DNA from: a virus | Strand: one strand, 5' to 3' | Length of the DNA stretch: 38,988 nucleotides | IMG/VR virus record: IMGVR_UViG_3300029286_001852 | Coordinates: 1 to 38,988 of that record | Part shown: positions 32,450 to 38,988 of the stretch, piece by piece | How the letters are laid out: each line of letters begins with the position of its first letter | Numbering within the stretch: position 1 is the stretch's first letter | Position numbers and translations under genes: made by a program | Notes under the pieces: model-generated | Database searches by the model: none | The model's input: only the letters and a program-made list of their open reading frames with translations | Told to the model about the DNA's origin: nothing

Positions 32450-32889
32450 GACAAAAGATTTTTAATTATTGAACCAACCATTTTACTATCAGCTTTTCCA
32501 ACGAATTCTTTATTTGCAATACCCATTACTTTACCCATATCTTTAACAGATGTTGCTCCGATTTCAGAAATAATTTGTTTAGCTCTTTCTGTAATCTGTT
32601 CTTCTGTCATTTGTTCAGGTAAATAGAGTTTGTATACAGTAGAAAGAATCAATTCATGATCAACCAAATCAATTCTACCACCTTGTGCATATTGAGTTGC
32701 TGATTCAGTAGATTGACTTACTAATTTCTGAATAATTTTAATTATCTGTTCATCAGATAGATCCTTTCCTTCTTTAGCTTTTTCAACCTGAATAGAAGTT
32801 TTGATTTGTCTTAAAGCTTCAAGCTTCATTTCAGCTTTATCGAGCATAGCTCTTCTGATGTCATAATCAATTTGTAGTTCCAGATTCAT
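32446..32889 (-). CDS. yqeY: YqeY/GatB-YqeY domain protein
   Basis: 147 residues from the ATG at 32889, the size of bacterial YqeY (~148); an upstream ATG would add an unrelated hydrophobic run. Hallmarks include MLDKAEMKLEALRQIKTSIQ, LSDEQIIKIIQKLVSQ, EQMTEEQITERAKQIISEIGATSVKDMGKVMG and the C-terminal SKMVGSIIKNLL. The domain also forms the tRNA-contacting tail of GatB, but the free-standing protein's function is not settled. A phage copy near other translation-linked genes such as IF-3 hints at an effect on tRNA or translation. Confidence 0.88.
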   Translation of the reverse strand: MNLELQIDYDIRRAMLDKAEMKLEALRQIKTSIQVEKAKEGKDLSDEQIIKIIQKLVSQSTESATQYAQGGRIDLVDHELILSTVYKLYLPEQMTEEQITERAKQIISEIGATSVKDMGKVMGIANKEFVGKADSKMVGSIIKNLLS

Positions 32890-33088
32890 CTTTTTTTGTT
32901 GATTTACGAGTGAATAAATAAATAAGAAGTGCACAAAGACCAATCACGAAAGTCCAAAAAAGGATTTTTCCGATATAAAGTCCAATTCCAATTCCAATGG
33001 CTAATACATATGCGTAAGCCATTCCACCAAGAGCGAAAAATAAAATCGCTATGATGAGACATAAATAAAACACATTCTTTGCTTTCAT
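32867..33088 (-). CDS. Small two-helix membrane protein
   Basis: 73 residues. Hydrophobic helices at about 6-38 and 42-60 (VFYLCLIIAILFFALGG, ILFWTFVIGLCALLIYLF) are followed by a basic tail RKSTKKDESG. It overlaps the start of yqeY by 23 bp. No family recognised; a holin-like role is possible from topology alone but nothing else supports it. Confidence 0.65.
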   Translation of the reverse strand: MKAKNVFYLCLIIAILFFALGGMAYAYVLAIGIGIGLYIGKILFWTFVIGLCALLIYLFTRKSTKKDESGTTN

Positions 33089-33141
33089 ATTAATTTTTTA
33101 GTTATTTTTATAAATATAGTGAATAATTTAAAATAAAAAAA

Positions 33142-33630
33142 TTATTGATTAATTTTAAATTCCAATATTCTTTCTTTGTTAAAGTATTTTCCACCACAAT
33201 TACAAGAATATTTTTTCGTTGATCTCTTTTGACGATAGTGTTTTTCACCACAAAATTTACAAACAGCTACGAATTTATATATGTTTTGATGAACAATATC
33301 CGCATCAATTTTATAACTTTCATTACCATTTGTTCTTTTACCATTACCACCAAGTAATATATGTTGTCTTCTCCATACATTATCGTGTACATGTCTTACA
33401 CCAACGATTGCATGGGCTGTTTCGTGTGTAATGGTATTCCAAATGGAATCATCTGTACAATTTGGTGTGAGGATAGATGATAAAGCGATTTCTTTTTTTC
33501 TTTCACAACAGGTTCCAAATGATCCTTTACGATTATTGATAACAACTTTCCACCCCTTTAATTGTGGATATTTAATACTTTGTTCTTTCAGATAATCTTC
33601 ACAAAATTTAACGGCTTCTTCTAAAGTCAT
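33142..33630 (-). CDS. SprT-like zinc metalloprotease
   Basis: 162 residues. The zinc site HETAH (His69, Glu70, His73) is followed by a VRHVHDNVWRRQ segment giving the third His. The C-terminus is a zinc ribbon (CKFCGEKHYRQKR, CNCGGKYF), as in SprT/Spartan. Related proteins cut DNA-protein crosslinks, which fits a replication/repair role. Its ATG overlaps the stop of the preceding gene (ATGA), so it is coupled to 33627-34049. Confidence 0.85.
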   Translation of the reverse strand: MTLEEAVKFCEDYLKEQSIKYPQLKGWKVVINNRKGSFGTCCERKKEIALSSILTPNCTDDSIWNTITHETAHAIVGVRHVHDNVWRRQHILLGGNGKRTNGNESYKIDADIVHQNIYKFVAVCKFCGEKHYRQKRSTKKYSCNCGGKYFNKERILEFKINQ

Positions 33631-34049
33631 AACATGTGTTTTTTGAAATTTTCGAACTCATTTTTAATATTTTTAGCTCCAACTCTATTTTGTGTGTGAA
33701 TAAGAATTTCTGGCAATTTAGAAATTTTGTTATTCATCATATATTCAGTTAACCATTTAGCTGCTTGTAAACCAGTTCCTTCTACAATAGTATAATCAAT
33801 CCACCCCGTGAGAACGGTAAATTTATTATAATGGTAATAATGATCATCTTTTAAATCATGGTCAAATGAAATTGTAGATGGCATTCCTTTTTCTTCAATG
33901 GTTTTGACAAAATCACCGAAATTACGAACAATTATCCAATTTAAAAGGAAATATTTTTTATTACCTGTCAAATCGTAAGCACTCATCTGATCTCCACCAA
34001 AACTTGGGTCTGGAAATCTTTCGTCATCAAGGAATAATCTATAACTCAT
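33627..34049 (-). CDS. Cyclic-phosphate-processing receiver-like domain protein
   Basis: 140 residues. It opens YRLFLDDER (Asp8, Asp9, Glu10) and has WIIVRNFGDF, IEEKGMPSTISFDHDL (Asp63, His64, Asp65), a GLQAAKWLTEYM helix and ILIHTQNRVGAKNI. This is the pattern of the receiver-like cpRec family described in conflict systems and linked to phosphate-ring or RNA-end processing. Activity has not been shown for the phage members, so I give the family only. It overlaps the GIY-YIG gene by 11 bp and the SprT gene by four. Confidence 0.7.
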   Translation of the reverse strand: MSYRLFLDDERFPDPSFGGDQMSAYDLTGNKKYFLLNWIIVRNFGDFVKTIEEKGMPSTISFDHDLKDDHYYHYNKFTVLTGWIDYTIVEGTGLQAAKWLTEYMMNNKISKLPEILIHTQNRVGAKNIKNEFENFKKHML

Positions 34050-34827
34050 ATTTTATAAATTTTGTTTTGTTTCTTAATCTCCCGGAAAACATATAATGTA
34101 ATTTAACTTTATTAATATTTAATTTTTTGGATATATCTATTAATTTATAATACTTTTCACCAGTTTCAATATTCTCATATACATATTTTTTGTTTTTTCT
34201 TTGTTGGTTCTTAATTTTTTTAAATTCTTTAACTGGATAATCATCAACAAAACACCAATAAAACCCACCAGTTGAATTTAACTTTCCTCTACAACAAGCT
34301 GATATTGATTGTTCGTGTACGTCACTTTTTTCGGCAGCTTCTTTTAAAGATTCATATCTTGTTATAATTTCTTTATTTATATTTAATTTATAAACTGGTT
34401 TATATTGTGACTTCCTTATTTTTTCATTGCATTCTTTTGTCCTTTTTATTCCTAAATGTGAAATTTTCAATTTTTCAATATGTTCAGGTGATAGTTTCCT
34501 TCCTAAATTTGTATTACATTTTATCCTACAATTATAACCAAAATTTTTATCATTTGATTTATAATAACTAATATAAAATTCTTCTCTTTCTTGGATTAAT
34601 TCTTTATTATTTATATCAATTTCTTCAATAATTTCAAAAACAAAATTGTTGATTCCATGAATGTTATACGATGATTGTAAATGTTTATTAAAATGACAAT
34701 TATTTTTCAGTGTTCTTTTATGGACAGAAAATCGAGATAAAATCGATTTGGCACTTCCAATATAAACTTTGTTGTTAACAAGATTTTGTATTTTATAAAT
34801 TCCAGTAATTCTTCTTTTATATGGCAT
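34039..34827 (-). CDS. GIY-YIG homing endonuclease (NUMOD3/NUMOD1 type)
   Basis: 262 residues. The GIY-YIG domain lies at about 8-95 (GIYKIQNLVNNKVYIGSAKSILSRF, with EEFYISYYKS). It is followed by NUMOD3-type LGRKLSPEHIEKLKISHLG and a NUMOD1-type helix-turn-helix (SLKEAAEKSDVHEQSISACCRGK). A second helix-turn-helix may lie at the C-terminus (DISKKLNINKVKLHYMFSG). A TTAATATATA element stands 17 nt upstream. A mobile gene between cpRec and a zinc-ribbon gene. Confidence 0.88.
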   Translation of the reverse strand: MPYKRRITGIYKIQNLVNNKVYIGSAKSILSRFSVHKRTLKNNCHFNKHLQSSYNIHGINNFVFEIIEEIDINNKELIQEREEFYISYYKSNDKNFGYNCRIKCNTNLGRKLSPEHIEKLKISHLGIKRTKECNEKIRKSQYKPVYKLNINKEIITRYESLKEAAEKSDVHEQSISACCRGKLNSTGGFYWCFVDDYPVKEFKKIKNQQRKNKKYVYENIETGEKYYKLIDISKKLNINKVKLHYMFSGRLRNKTKFIKYEL

Positions 34828-34844
34828 AAATTTTCTTTTTAGGA

Positions 34845-34854
34845 TATATATTAA
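34845..34854 (-). promoter_or_regulatory. Late-type promoter-like element
   Basis: TTAATATATA on the minus strand, 17 nt before the ATG of the GIY-YIG gene at 34827. Confidence 0.45.
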
Positions 34855-34886
34855 AATATATCATCCAAAAAAGAATTATACATAAT

Positions 34887-35084
34887 TTAACAATCTGTTG
34901 CACGATTAACATTTTGATGTAAACCATGAAATAAAAATTTTCCACAAACTGGACATTTAACATAATCACCATCCCTGAAATCTGAATTCACATCAGAATC
35001 ATTATAGGAAAAATCCGTATCACAATAGGGACATGTTTTAAAGTATTCCTTTTCTTTGGTATTACCCATTTTTATAATTTTCAT
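34887..35084 (-). CDS. Small zinc-ribbon protein
   Basis: 65 residues. Two C-x-x-C knuckles (CPYCDTDF and CPVCGKFLFHG) about 30 residues apart form a likely treble-clef or ribbon zinc site. Starts at MKIIKMGN; the second Met is an alternative. Function unknown. It follows the gene at 35087 by two bases. Confidence 0.65.
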   Translation of the reverse strand: MKIIKMGNTKEKEYFKTCPYCDTDFSYNDSDVNSDFRDGDYVKCPVCGKFLFHGLHQNVNRATDC

Positions 35085-35086
35085 AT

Positions 35087-35314
35087 CTATAAATTAATAT
35101 TTTCGATTCGTATATGTGCCATATGACTATTACACCCAAGAAAAATGTTCTCATAATTCAGAGTGTCACTTTCCAAATACCATTTACTATCTTTTCTGTA
35201 AACTTCCGGATCAATTAATCCTTTCTTTTCAGCCATTTGTGTTAAAACAGAAGCCGAATAAGATTTCTTAAAGGATTTCTTCATTATAAGATTTATGGGT
35301 TTTGCGTATCTCAT
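35087..35314 (-). CDS. Hypothetical protein
   Basis: 75 residues from the ATG at 35314; the longer frame starting at 35371 overlaps the TMEM65-like gene and looks unlike protein. The body is MKKSFKKSYSASVLTQMAEKKGLIDPEVYRK followed by LESDTLNYENIFLGCN. Unknown family. Co-oriented between the membrane protein and the zinc-ribbon gene. Confidence 0.55.
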   Translation of the reverse strand: MRYAKPINLIMKKSFKKSYSASVLTQMAEKKGLIDPEVYRKDSKWYLESDTLNYENIFLGCNSHMAHIRIENINL

Positions 35315-35328
35315 TTTGAATATAAATT

Positions 35329-35637
35329 TTATAAAAATAATAAAGGTGACATTCCAATTATACATCCGCAAAAAATACCAATTGATTCAGCTGTTACTGT
35401 TTGTAAGGATGATAAACTTTCACCATTATGGGGTAAGATTCTATGAATTGTTTTTTCTGTATATCTCCCCATAATTATACCAATCACATCAGATAATGTG
35501 TTTCCCAACCCAGCAGATGCCATAGTACTTAATGAAAATATTGTTCCGAAAAAATGGTCAATTGTACTACCAGCCATTACCATTATACCGTTATCAATTA
35601 TTCCAAAAACAAGAAAAGCAACAGAAACACTTAACAT
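35329..35637 (-). CDS. TMEM65-like membrane protein
   Basis: 102 residues from the ATG at 35637. The frame's first ATG at 35703 lies upstream of a TATCTTTG promoter element, so the later start is preferred. FLVFGIIDNGIMVMAGSTID, GTIFSLSTMASAGLGNTLSDVIGI and ESIGIFCGCIIGMSPLLFL match the TMEM65 domain: G-F-x-D-N-x-I-M, G-I-S-T-M-A-A-A-A-L-G-N-x-x-S-D and a final G-C-x-x-G-M-x-P-L. About three membrane helices. The human member is a mitochondrial inner-membrane protein linked to sodium/calcium exchange; bacterial members are uncharacterised. Presumably sits in the host inner membrane; role unknown. Confidence 0.8.
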   Translation of the reverse strand: MLSVSVAFLVFGIIDNGIMVMAGSTIDHFFGTIFSLSTMASAGLGNTLSDVIGIIMGRYTEKTIHRILPHNGESLSSLQTVTAESIGIFCGCIIGMSPLLFL

Positions 35638-35677
35638 TCTTGATAATATCTTTTTTTTCAATTTTAATTTGACAATA

Positions 35678-35685
35678 CAAAGATA
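35678..35685 (-). promoter_or_regulatory. Bacteroidota-type -7 element
   Basis: TATCTTTG on the minus strand (TAnnTTTG), 40 nt before the preferred ATG of the TMEM65-like gene at 35637. Confidence 0.4.
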
Positions 35686-35709
35686 CAATCTTTTCGAAAA
35701 CAAAAAAAA

Positions 35710-36474
35710 TTAAATACTTGTTTCCAATACGATTAATAAATTATAATCGTCAAACTTATTTAGAATGAATGTATCAAACACATAAACATCTATATGACTG
35801 GAAGTTGTAATTGTATTGAAATATCTTTTTGGGAATGTAAAAGTTTCATTTTCGTGTTCGATGTCACAAATTTTAATCTTCCATTTGTTTTCACCCACAT
35901 ATAAAATATTTGATTCAATAATAATTTGGATAATATCATTTTCCTTGACATCAATAGTTGTCATTCTTTTGATTTTGTCATATTCAATACTTGATAATTT
36001 GAATGTGAATAAAGAATTATCGGTATTCATCAATTTGTTTATATCATCTAAATTGATTTCTTTTCCGATTAAAATAGGATCACCACTTATAATTCTAACT
36101 TCTAATTGTTCACTATTTATTTTAAGATAATTCGCGAAGAATTCTTCATTAAACATCATTTCACAAGAAATTCTGTCATAATCAGAGAAATTATTTAAAT
36201 AATTCCATAGTTTCTTACCATCTTTTGCTATAAAAACAACTGGACTTTCAACTTCAGATAACAAATCAATTACATCACCATTTTCAAATACATAATTCTT
36301 GAATGCGTAAATATTTTTGAAACTTTCACCAACGAATGATAAAAGGATAAGATTATCTTTCTCAAATTTAAGAATTACTCTTTTATCAATCTTTGTTAAA
36401 TCTTTTATTTTATCTAAAAGAAATCTCAAATTAGATTGATTCATTTCAAATTTTATAATATCATTCTTCGCCAT
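35710..36474 (-). CDS. Sliding clamp, T4 gp45-like
   Basis: 254 residues, a little longer than gp45 (228 aa). Two similar alpha/beta halves can be seen (about 1-120 and 130-254), each opening with an F-x-x-x-x-x-x-x-x-K/I run and alternating strands (VILKFEKDNLILLSF; DIIQIIIESNILYVGENKW). The end is FPKRYFNTI, then DDYNLLIVLETSI, as in phage clamps. It would form a trimeric ring that tethers the polymerase and, in T4, activates gp55-dependent late promoters. The identification is by fold pattern and by its place next to the primase. I see no conflicting motif. Confidence 0.65.
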   Translation of the reverse strand: MAKNDIIKFEMNQSNLRFLLDKIKDLTKIDKRVILKFEKDNLILLSFVGESFKNIYAFKNYVFENGDVIDLLSEVESPVVFIAKDGKKLWNYLNNFSDYDRISCEMMFNEEFFANYLKINSEQLEVRIISGDPILIGKEINLDDINKLMNTDNSLFTFKLSSIEYDKIKRMTTIDVKENDIIQIIIESNILYVGENKWKIKICDIEHENETFTFPKRYFNTITTSSHIDVYVFDTFILNKFDDYNLLIVLETSI

Positions 36475-36483
36475 TTTATAATT

Positions 36484-36720
36484 TTATTTTTGATAATGGA
36501 TAGTTGGATGAACATTCAAATTAAATGTAATTGGTTTTAATTTTTCATCAAATAGGATAATTTGATTTTTATTGATACAATATTTTATAATATCATATTT
36601 TTTTGTAACATTTTTCAATTTATTCGTAAGTAAAATTCTATTCATTTCAATTTGTTTTTCTGTCATTTCGAATTGAAGTAGTAACCAATCATTAACTGAT
36701 TTTTCAATCAATCCATCCAT
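36484..36720 (-). CDS. Small hypothetical protein
   Basis: 78 residues, helical first half (VNDWLLLQFEMTEKQIEMNRILLTNKL) and a short beta-rich end (ITFNLNVHPTIHYQK). Unknown. Its ATG overlaps the end of the gene at 36708 by 13 bp, so it belongs to the primase-to-clamp operon. Confidence 0.6.
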   Translation of the reverse strand: MDGLIEKSVNDWLLLQFEMTEKQIEMNRILLTNKLKNVTKKYDIIKYCINKNQIILFDEKLKPITFNLNVHPTIHYQK

Positions 36721-36932
36721 TTTGTTTTTTTATTTAATTTTTTAGCTACATATCGAGCAATAGAATTTATACTATATCCACCAAATAATTCTGCAAATTG
36801 ACTTTTTGGATTCGCTATACACGAATTTCCACCATCTGATAATTCAATGTAATCACCTTTATAATCAACATCAAAATAATCAAGAAGTTCTATACACTTT
36901 TTTAAAAATTCATCTTCAGATATTTTTTTCAT
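36708..36932 (-). CDS. Small hypothetical protein
   Basis: 74 residues from the ATG at 36932; a TTG at 36959 would overlap the primase end. The sequence starts MKKISEDEFLKKCIELLDYF, then YIELSDGGNSCIANPKSQFAELFGGYS. No family recognised. It follows the primase stop by 10 bp and overlaps the next start. Confidence 0.6.
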   Translation of the reverse strand: MKKISEDEFLKKCIELLDYFDVDYKGDYIELSDGGNSCIANPKSQFAELFGGYSINSIARYVAKKLNKKTKWMD

Positions 36933-36942
36933 ATAATTTATA

Positions 36943-38169
36943 TTATTTCGTGATGTCAAAGTTTAACAAATCAAAACTATTGGTATTTTCATTTGTTTTT
37001 TTCTTTTTAGGTTTATCTTTTACATATATCATATCAAATTTATCTCTAGAAAAATATTTTTCCAAATTCAAATCATAATAAATATTTGGATTATCAAGAA
37101 GTTGAACTAATTTATTCATATCCTTTGTATTTTCTAATACTTCTCTATATCTGTAATCACCCTTATCTATATCGTCAAATAATTTTCTCCATAAGAAAAC
37201 ACATCTACCTTGTTCCAACATTTTTTTAGCTTTACGAATACCGGGATCATCATTATCAAATACAAATCTTAAATCTATATTTTCGTTATCAATAATATCT
37301 GTTTTTGTGTTTATACCTATTAAACTAATTGAATTGGGAAAAAACACAGAATCTAAATATCCCTCAAATACATTTACTGGTATATTAAAATCTACATTTA
37401 ATATATTAAACAAATGTGATAATTTATTATATGAAATTGCTTCTAATTCATCTAATTTATTATCTGGATGAATATAATTATAAAGATATTCAAATTCGTG
37501 TTCTTTGTAAACTCTTTTTACCGAATCATCCTTTAAATTCCTTATTTGAAAACCAAGTAGATTATTTCCTCTACGATTAAGAATTATAATTACGGTTTCT
37601 TTCCATCGATCCGTGACATGAAATAAACCAGTGAGAATATTATTAAAATTTGTTATTTTTCGATTAATTAAATAATCATAAACTAATGTTCCCTTTTTAA
37701 TTTGTGATACGTTTGTTAGAAAACTACCTTTTTTAGTATTTAGAAAATCCATATATTCTTTTGCATCTAAAAGTTTATCTAAATTTTCGATTGCAAAATC
37801 TTCTTTTGATGAAAAAGAAATATTTTGACTTATGTAATCATAAATTTGAAGTTTCTTTTCTGGATCTAATTTAATATCAAAATGTTCACACCATTTTGTA
37901 AAAAACATACTACACGAATCTTCATTATAACATTTCACATACATATTACGAAGATAAATGTGTGAACGCTTAATATTCATTTTATCATGACTATCGCCAC
38001 ACACTGGACAAGCCATTGAAATTTCCTTTGGATTTTGTTCGTTGGGTCTTATTTTTAGAATCCTTTTTTGAGGATTTGAATGAACTTTATTTAAGACATT
38101 TTGTACAATATTTGTAATATAATTAATATCTAAATTAATTTTTGGTGTTTCAAATGATTCATTATCCAT
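36943..38169 (-). CDS. DNA primase (gp61/DnaG-type, zinc finger plus Toprim)
   Basis: 408 residues. A Cys4-type zinc module lies at 54-86 (CPVCGDS, VKCYNEDSC). The Toprim catalytic domain has Glu269 in NVFEGYLDS and Asp305/Asp307 in FVFDNDDPG. The region between (FQIRNLKD, VKRVYKEHEFEYLYNYI) matches the DnaG core. It makes RNA primers on the lagging strand, normally with the phage helicase, which is not in this window. It precedes two small genes and the clamp on the same strand. The start at 38169 overlaps the homing endonuclease end by 40 bp. Confidence 0.88.
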   Translation of the reverse strand: MDNESFETPKINLDINYITNIVQNVLNKVHSNPQKRILKIRPNEQNPKEISMACPVCGDSHDKMNIKRSHIYLRNMYVKCYNEDSCSMFFTKWCEHFDIKLDPEKKLQIYDYISQNISFSSKEDFAIENLDKLLDAKEYMDFLNTKKGSFLTNVSQIKKGTLVYDYLINRKITNFNNILTGLFHVTDRWKETVIIILNRRGNNLLGFQIRNLKDDSVKRVYKEHEFEYLYNYIHPDNKLDELEAISYNKLSHLFNILNVDFNIPVNVFEGYLDSVFFPNSISLIGINTKTDIIDNENIDLRFVFDNDDPGIRKAKKMLEQGRCVFLWRKLFDDIDKGDYRYREVLENTKDMNKLVQLLDNPNIYYDLNLEKYFSRDKFDMIYVKDKPKKKKTNENTNSFDLLNFDITK

Positions 38170-38861
38170 TGTAATTTTTCCTCTATATTATCTTTATATG
38201 TTATTCTTATTAGATATATATCATTTTGTTGACAAAATGTTGTTTTTATTAAATCTCTTTTTTGTCTAATAAATAAATTTGTATCATTTTTATCAAACCA
38301 ACATTTTTGAAAATGTTGTTCTCCATCATATTCAATACATATATTGTAATCCAATAAATAGAAATCAAATTTCAATTTTTTTTTATTTTTACATCCGATG
38401 AATGTTTTTTGTTCTTCAAATTTAATATTATTTTCTTTCAATATTTGTAATATTTTCAGTTCTCCTTTACTAGAATGACATTTTGGACAACCAATTCCTT
38501 TTAAATGACTATTTGGTGTTTGTTTGAATTCACCGTGTTCATTACATATTATTATAATCTTTTTATGGGCTGAAATATAATCTATTGTTGAATAATCATA
38601 TTTATTATTATGTATAATTTTAGCTTTTTCTATAAATTCATCATTTGTTTTTTTACATTTTCCGGAACATTTTGAACAACCTATTTTTAATAATAAATGT
38701 GTTTGAGGATTTTGTTCAAATAATCCATGTTTTGGACATATTATTTTAATATCTGTTTTAATATTTTTATATTCTACTAAAGAATAATCATATTTATCAC
38801 CATGAATTTTTTTAGAAGAATTTATAAATTCTTCTGTTGTTTTATTATATAATCCAACACA
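38130..38861 (-). pseudogene. N-terminally truncated homing endonuclease with DUF723-type repeats
   Basis: An open frame of about 244 codons runs from the stop at 38130 to the right repeat arm. Two zinc-binding DUF723-like repeats have the form T-x-E/D-F-I ... H-x-x-K-Y-D-Y-S ... C-x-x-H-G-x-F ... G-C-x-K-C. A nuclease domain with FDFYLLDYNICIEYDGEQHF follows at the C-terminus. From 38442 to the arm there is no ATG, GTG or TTG in frame; an internal ATG at 38441 would keep only the nuclease part. The repeats begin inside what looks like a previous repeat (KCVGLYN), so the 5' end was lost where the inverted repeat begins. It overlaps the primase start. Confidence 0.75.
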
Positions 38862-38884
38862 TTTAAAATGAATCTCAAAAGAAT

Positions 38885-38909
38885 TCTACGACATCTTTAG
38901 TGTCGTAGA
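38885..38909 (+). other. Conserved hairpin, right copy
   Basis: The stem CTACGACA / TGTCGTAG with loop TCTTTAG plus one extra A-T pair, identical in its core to the left-arm copy and a compensated variant of the one at 744-768. No gene on the plus strand reads into it here. Confidence 0.7.
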
Positions 38910-38948
38910 TGAATTTTGATGAAAATGAGAAAAATGACCTTAATTATT

Positions 38949-38958
38949 TAATATATAG
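38949..38958 (+). promoter_or_regulatory. Late-type promoter-like element (right arm)
   Basis: TTAATATATA on the plus strand shortly before an ATG at the window edge, mirroring the left arm. Confidence 0.45.
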
Positions 38959-38988
38959 AAATATCTGATAATTCAAAATAAAATGTTG

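Larger units (their letters stand above)
38862..38988. repeat. Right arm of imperfect inverted terminal repeat
   Basis: Reverse complement of 1-127 with about six differences. It cuts into the homing endonuclease frame at 38861/38862 and runs to the window edge. Hairpin, TTAATATATA box and an edge ATG follow in the same outward order as in the left arm. Confidence 0.85.

Noticed and set aside
32867-33088. Holin call for the two-helix membrane protein
   Set aside because: Size and topology are compatible, but there is no endolysin neighbour or family motif.

Overview
The window is a piece of a large, very AT-rich T4-type (contractile-tailed, head genes in gp20-gp21/22-gp23 order) bacteriophage genome whose host is most likely a Bacteroidota bacterium. 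The phage assignment rests on a gp20-like portal, a gp21-like prohead protease fused to a scaffold, a gp23-like major capsid protein, a gp4-like head-completion nuclease, a gp55-like late sigma factor, a T4-type sliding clamp, primase and RNase H/FEN nuclease. The host assignment rests on a secreted mini-protein with a type IX secretion (T9SS) sorting-like domain, TAnnTTTG promoter elements of the Bacteroidota type, nearly absent Shine-Dalgarno sequences, and a DUF6576-like segment. There is no terminase, polymerase or sheath/tube gene, so this is not a complete phage.

Layout. 1-127 and 38862-38988 are the two arms of an imperfect inverted repeat that reaches both window edges. 118-3286 (minus): a gene apparently split by a ~400 nt structured sequence, then two unassigned genes and a RuvC-like nuclease. 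3334-5582 (plus): a full hybrid histidine kinase and a small gene. 5585-6992 (minus): a GH16 glycanase and a gene with a T4-style capsid-targeting leader. 7073-8961 (plus): an acidic-tailed protein, the 5' nuclease and the T9SS-type protein. 8948-11529 (minus): a hypothetical, translation initiation factor IF-3, a 53-aa protein and an M16 peptidase. 11711-28101 (mostly plus): the late block of fibre proteins, unassigned proteins, late sigma, gp4, portal, protease-scaffold and capsid, interrupted by an antisense homing endonuclease. 28153-38861 (minus): accessory and replication genes, including a MazG-NadD fusion, YqeY, SprT, a cyclic-phosphate-processing receiver, a TMEM65-like membrane protein, clamp and primase, with three more homing endonucleases.

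How it fits together. Two promoter classes can be seen. TTAATATATA precedes the capsid gene, fibre genes and leader-bearing genes and is probably read by the gp55-like sigma encoded at 18873. TAnnTTTG precedes IF-3, TMEM65 and some small genes and is probably read by host RNA polymerase. Four otherwise unrelated proteins begin with a MK(x)F/YxxF leader resembling the T4 capsid targeting sequence, and one carries the same I-N-E cleavage context as the capsid protein. They may be packaged and injected with the DNA.

Most notable: the phage histidine kinase, the phage IF-3, the T9SS-type secreted protein, the putative packaged-effector family, the structured intervening sequence, and a hairpin present in three copies that differ only by a compensatory base-pair change.
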